Both the position numbers and the translations under genes were made by a program. The notes beneath the pieces are model-generated. The model was not told the origin of the DNA and did not search any database. It saw only the letters and a list, made by a program, of their open reading frames with translations. Shown here one piece after another: positions 35,290 to 38,142 of a DNA stretch of 38,142 nt (positions are counted from its first letter, which is position 1; each line of letters begins with the position of its first letter). The stretch comes from Actinomycetota bacterium (GTDB lineage: Bacteria > Actinomycetota > UBA4738 > HRBIN12), in NCBI GenBank assembly GCA_005885035.1, contig VAXZ01000099.1:1-38142 (forward strand), written 5' to 3'.

Positions 35290-36569
35290 AGGTCCTCGTC
35301 GTCGGGGGTGGGGGCCGCGAGCACGCGCTCTGCTGGCGCTTGGCGCAGGATCCCGCGGTCACGCGCGTGCTCGCGGCCCCCGGGAACGCCGGCATCGCGC
35401 AGGTCGCGGAGTGCTTCCCGGACGTGCGGGCGGACGACCTCGATCAGGTCGTGGACCTGGTCGAGCGACGGGACGTCGAGCTCACGGTCGTCGGGCCGGA
35501 GGTCCCGCTGGTCGCCGGGCTGGCCGACGCGCTCCGGAAACGCGGGCGGAACGTCTTCGGTCCGTCGGCGGCCGGCGCGCGCATCGAAGGGTCGAAAGCC
35601 TTCGCGAAGGAGATCATGGCGCGCCGCGGCATCCCGACCGCCCGGTCGGGCGCGTTCGATGACGTCGGCCGGGCCGTTGCGTTCGTCGACGAGCTCGGCG
35701 GCGCCGCGGTCGTGAAGGCCGACGGGCTCGCCGCGGGCAAGGGCGTGGTGGTGGCGTCGGACCGCGGAACGGCGGCGATGGCGATCGAGGACTGCCTGGT
35801 CGCGGGCGCGTACGGCGACGCCGGCCGGACGGTCGTCGTCGAGGAGGTCCTGGAGGGTCCGGAGGTCAGCATCTTCGCCGTGACGGACGGCAAGGGCTCG
35901 TGCGTGCTGCTCGACAGCGCACAGGACCACAAACGGGTCGGGGACGGCGACACAGGACCGAACACGGGAGGGATGGGCTGCTACTCCCCGGTCCCGTTCC
36001 TCGATCAAGACACCGCCACCTGGGTCCTGGACAACGTCCTGACGCAGGTCGTCGACGAACTCCGTCCGTATCGGGGCGTCCTGTACGCCGGACTGATGCT
36101 GACGCCCGACGGTCCGAAGGTCCTCGAGTTCAATTGCCGGTTCGGGGACCCGGAGACCCAGGTGCTGCTCCCGCGGATGCCCTATGGGTTCGGGACCCTG
36201 CTGCACGCGTGTGCGACGGGCCGGCTCGCGTACGAGGCGGGCCACGCCGGGTTCGACGACGGCGCCGCGGTGACCGTCGTGATCGCGAGCGGCGGCTACC
36301 CGGGCGCGTACGGTATCGGGTTCCCGATCCACGGGCTCGAGGCCGCCGAGGCGATCGAGGGGGTGACCGTGTTCCACGCTGGGACCGCGCGCGATGACGA
36401 GGGCCGGTTCCTCACCGCCGGCGGGAGGGTGCTCTCGGTCACCGGCGTTGGTGCCGATCTCGCCGAGGCTCGCGCGCGCGCCTACCAGGGCGTCGACGGG
36501 ATCCACTTCGACGGCGCGCATCACCGCACCGACATCGCCGCGCATGCGGTGGAAGGAGCCCGAGCATGA
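35286..36569 (+). CDS. purD: PurD, phosphoribosylamine-glycine ligase
   Basis: ATP-grasp GAR synthetase, the second step of de novo purine synthesis. 427 aa from GTG overlapping the purA stop. N-terminus KVLVVGGGGREHALCWRLAQ, GPEVPLVAGLADALRKRG, AAVVKADGLAAGKGVVVASD (ATP-binding), LDSAQDHKRVGDGDTGPNTG, GMGCYSPVP and LEFNCRFGDPETQVLLPRM (metal ligands Glu/Asn). All expected motifs present. Stop overlaps the purE ATG. Confidence 0.96.
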   Translation: MKVLVVGGGGREHALCWRLAQDPAVTRVLAAPGNAGIAQVAECFPDVRADDLDQVVDLVERRDVELTVVGPEVPLVAGLADALRKRGRNVFGPSAAGARIEGSKAFAKEIMARRGIPTARSGAFDDVGRAVAFVDELGGAAVVKADGLAAGKGVVVASDRGTAAMAIEDCLVAGAYGDAGRTVVVEEVLEGPEVSIFAVTDGKGSCVLLDSAQDHKRVGDGDTGPNTGGMGCYSPVPFLDQDTATWVLDNVLTQVVDELRPYRGVLYAGLMLTPDGPKVLEFNCRFGDPETQVLLPRMPYGFGTLLHACATGRLAYEAGHAGFDDGAAVTVVIASGGYPGAYGIGFPIHGLEAAEAIEGVTVFHAGTARDDEGRFLTAGGRVLSVTGVGADLAEARARAYQGVDGIHFDGAHHRTDIAAHAVEGARA

Positions 36570-37051
36570 TCGATGTGCAAGAGCCCGCGCCGCTCGTCGG
36601 GGTGCTCGCCGCCTCGCCGGCCGAGCTCCCGATCCTCCGCCAGGCGGGGCTGATCCTCGAGAAGTTCGACGTCCCGCACGAGGTGCGGATCATGTCGTCG
36701 TCGCGCAACCCGGATCTGGTCGATGAGTACGCGCGGACCGCGTTCGAGCGGGGGCTCAAGGTGATCGTGTGCTCGACCGGGCTCTCGGGTCACCTCGCGG
36801 CGGCCGTCGCGGCTCGGACCGTGCTTCCGGTGATCGGGGTGCCGATCGCGACCGCCCCCCAGATGGTGGGCAACGAGGCGCTCGCGATCACGGCGCAGAT
36901 GCCGACCGGCGTGCCGATCGCGACGGTCGGCGTCGACGCCGCGGTCAACGCCGCGATCCTCGCCGTCGAGATCCTGGGCGTTCAGGACGAGGAGATGCAG
37001 GCGCGCTTGTGGAAGTTCAAGGACGACCTGGCGGAGGGTCTCAAGCTGTGA
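36566..37051 (+). CDS. purE: PurE-family protein with altered active site
   Basis: Homologue of N5-CAIR mutase/AIR carboxylase (PurE), 161 aa, in the expected operon position. The fold-level pattern is kept: KFDVPHEVRI, RGLKVIVC, PVIGVPIATAP, AQMPTGVPIATVGV and NAAILAVEILG. The active-site signatures are not: the GSxSDW loop reads ASPAELP (Ser18 to Ala, Asp19 to Glu in E. coli numbering) and SAHRTP reads SSSRNP, so catalytic His45 is Ser; AGGAAHLPGM reads TGLSGHLAAA, keeping the His. No purK is nearby. It could be a divergent enzyme class using another acid/base, or a non-catalytic paralogue. Start overlaps purD (ATGA), stop overlaps purB (GTGA). Confidence 0.8.
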   Translation: MIDVQEPAPLVGVLAASPAELPILRQAGLILEKFDVPHEVRIMSSSRNPDLVDEYARTAFERGLKVIVCSTGLSGHLAAAVAARTVLPVIGVPIATAPQMVGNEALAITAQMPTGVPIATVGVDAAVNAAILAVEILGVQDEEMQARLWKFKDDLAEGLKL

Positions 37052-38142
37052 TCCCGCGCTACGAGGTCCCCGAGATCGCCGAGGTGTGGGCGGACCAGAG
37101 CCGGATGGCGAACTGGCTCGAGATCGAGCTCCTCGCGGTCGAGGCGTGGTCCGAGCTGGGCACGATCCCCGAAGCCGACGCCCGCGCGTGTCGCGAGCGC
37201 GCGTCGTTCACGGTCGAGGCCGTGAACGAGCGCGAGCGCGTCACGCGCCACGACGTCGCCGCCTTCGTCGACGTCGTGGCCGCCTCGATCGGCGAGCCGG
37301 GACGCTGGATCCACTTCGGCATGACGTCATCCGACGTCGTGGACACCGGGCTTGCGCTCCAGCTCCGGGCGGCGAGCGACGTCCTGCTTGCCGATCTCGA
37401 GCGGCTCCTCGCCGCCACGAAACGCCGCGCCCTCGAGCATCGCGACACGGTCTGCATCGGCCGCACGCACGGCGTACACGCGGAGCCGACCTCCTTCGGG
37501 CACAAGCTCGCCGTCTTCGCGTTCCAGCTCGATCGGGACCGCGAACGGCTCCGCCGGGCGCGCGAGGGCGTCGCCGTGGGCGCCATCAGCGGTGTCGTCG
37601 GGTCCTACGCGAGCGTCGACCCCCGGGTCGAGGAGCGGGTCTGCGCGCGGCTCGGACTGAAGCCCGCCGAGGCATCCACCCAGGTGATCCAGCGGGACCG
37701 CCACGCCGAGTACATGGGGGCCCTCGCCGTGTGTGCGTCCACGCTGGACGCGATCGCGACCGAGATCCGTCATCTGGCTCGGACCGAGGTCCGCGAGGTC
37801 CAGGAGCCGTTCATCGCGGGCCAGAAGGGCTCCTCCGCCATGCCGCACAAGCGGAACCCCGTCGTCACCGAACGCGTGAGCGGCCTGGCCCGCGTGATCC
37901 GCGGCCAGGCCGTGACCTCCCTCGAGGATGTCGCGCTCTGGCACGAGCGCGACATCTCCCACTCCTCCGCCGAGCGCCTGATCTTCCCGGACGCGACCGG
38001 GTTGCTTGCGTTCATGCTTCGCGACCTGACGTGGGTGATCGATGAGCTGGTGGTGTTCCCCGATCGGATGCGGGCGCAGGTCGACTCCCTCGGGGGCATC
38101 GCGTTCAGCCAGACCGTCCTGCTCGGGCTGGTGGACGCCGGG
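37048..38142 (+). CDS. purB: PurB, adenylosuccinate lyase (3' end cut by window edge)
   Basis: Fumarase-superfamily lyase acting twice in purine synthesis (SAICAR to AICAR, adenylosuccinate to AMP). 365 codons visible of about 430. GTG start overlaps the purE stop. PRYEVPEIAEVWADQSRMAN is the usual N-terminus; RHDVAAFVDVV, HFGMTSSDVVDTGLALQLRA, CIGRTHGVHAEPTSFGHK (catalytic His region) and the superfamily signature GQKGSSAMPHKRNPV with the mobile catalytic Ser; WHERDISHSSAERLIFPDA follows. Frame open to the last base. Confidence 0.95.
   Translation, partial: MIPRYEVPEIAEVWADQSRMANWLEIELLAVEAWSELGTIPEADARACRERASFTVEAVNERERVTRHDVAAFVDVVAASIGEPGRWIHFGMTSSDVVDTGLALQLRAASDVLLADLERLLAATKRRALEHRDTVCIGRTHGVHAEPTSFGHKLAVFAFQLDRDRERLRRAREGVAVGAISGVVGSYASVDPRVEERVCARLGLKPAEASTQVIQRDRHAEYMGALAVCASTLDAIATEIRHLARTEVREVQEPFIAGQKGSSAMPHKRNPVVTERVSGLARVIRGQAVTSLEDVALWHERDISHSSAERLIFPDATGLLAFMLRDLTWVIDELVVFPDRMRAQVDSLGGIAFSQTVLLGLVDAG

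Overview
The window is a GC-rich (roughly two-thirds G+C), gene-dense chromosomal segment with no insertion sequence, prophage, rRNA or CRISPR array that I can see. The gene set (menaquinone rather than ubiquinone genes, a dnaK-grpE-dnaJ-hspR-clpB chaperone operon with a MerR-type HspR, LemA, HisKA_3/NarL signalling pairs), GTG starts, and -10 boxes of the form TANNNT placed directly before start codons point to a deep-branching Actinomycetota (or possibly Chloroflexota) lineage. I cannot resolve it further from sequence alone.

Layout. 1-4700: menaquinone synthesis, menB-menA-menD on the minus strand (menD runs off the left edge) and menE divergent. 4701-4874: convergent intergenic region with three hairpins. 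4875-7078: two-component system (NarL regulator plus membrane histidine kinase). 7118-7903: panB. 8027-8272: small unknown protein. 8354-12061: rpsF-ssb-rpsR-rplI-dnaB replication/ribosome cluster, interrupted between rplI and dnaB by an oppositely oriented HAD phosphatase and a cluster of DnaA-box-like 9-mers. 12087-12871: endonuclease III homologue and tRNA-Gly(CCC). 12959-14417: trpD and dcd, both damaged at a shared junction. 14427-15792: second two-component pair. 16081-23288: dnaK-grpE-dnaJ-hspR-GNAT-clpB. 23329-24843: membrane protein and LemA. 24846-26011: MFS exporter broken by an internal deletion. 26057-26701: metallo-beta-lactamase-fold hydrolase. 26718-33966: sulfur-uptake region (DUF2292 protein, SsuB/SsuC-like ABC pair, TauE permease, universal stress protein, full sulfate ABC transporter). 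34012-38142: purA-purD-purE-purB (purB runs off the right edge).

The operons are tightly packed, with many ATGA/GTGA stop-start overlaps (menB-menA, kinase-regulator, dnaK-grpE, hspR-GNAT, cysT-cysW-cysA, purD-purE-purB). The points most worth a second look are: (i) a PurE homologue in the purine operon that has lost the usual catalytic His and the SD of its first signature; (ii) at least eight genes that look leaderless, with a -10 box 6-10 nt before the start codon, including one near-palindromic -10 shared by menB and menE; (iii) three scars (rplI, trpD/dcd, MFS) where gene segments are missing, either real deletions or assembly joins; (iv) the DnaA-box cluster abutting the putative dnaB and HAD promoters; (v) a perfect 13-bp hairpin between the sulfate-binding protein and its permease, and a structured leader upstream of that operon.
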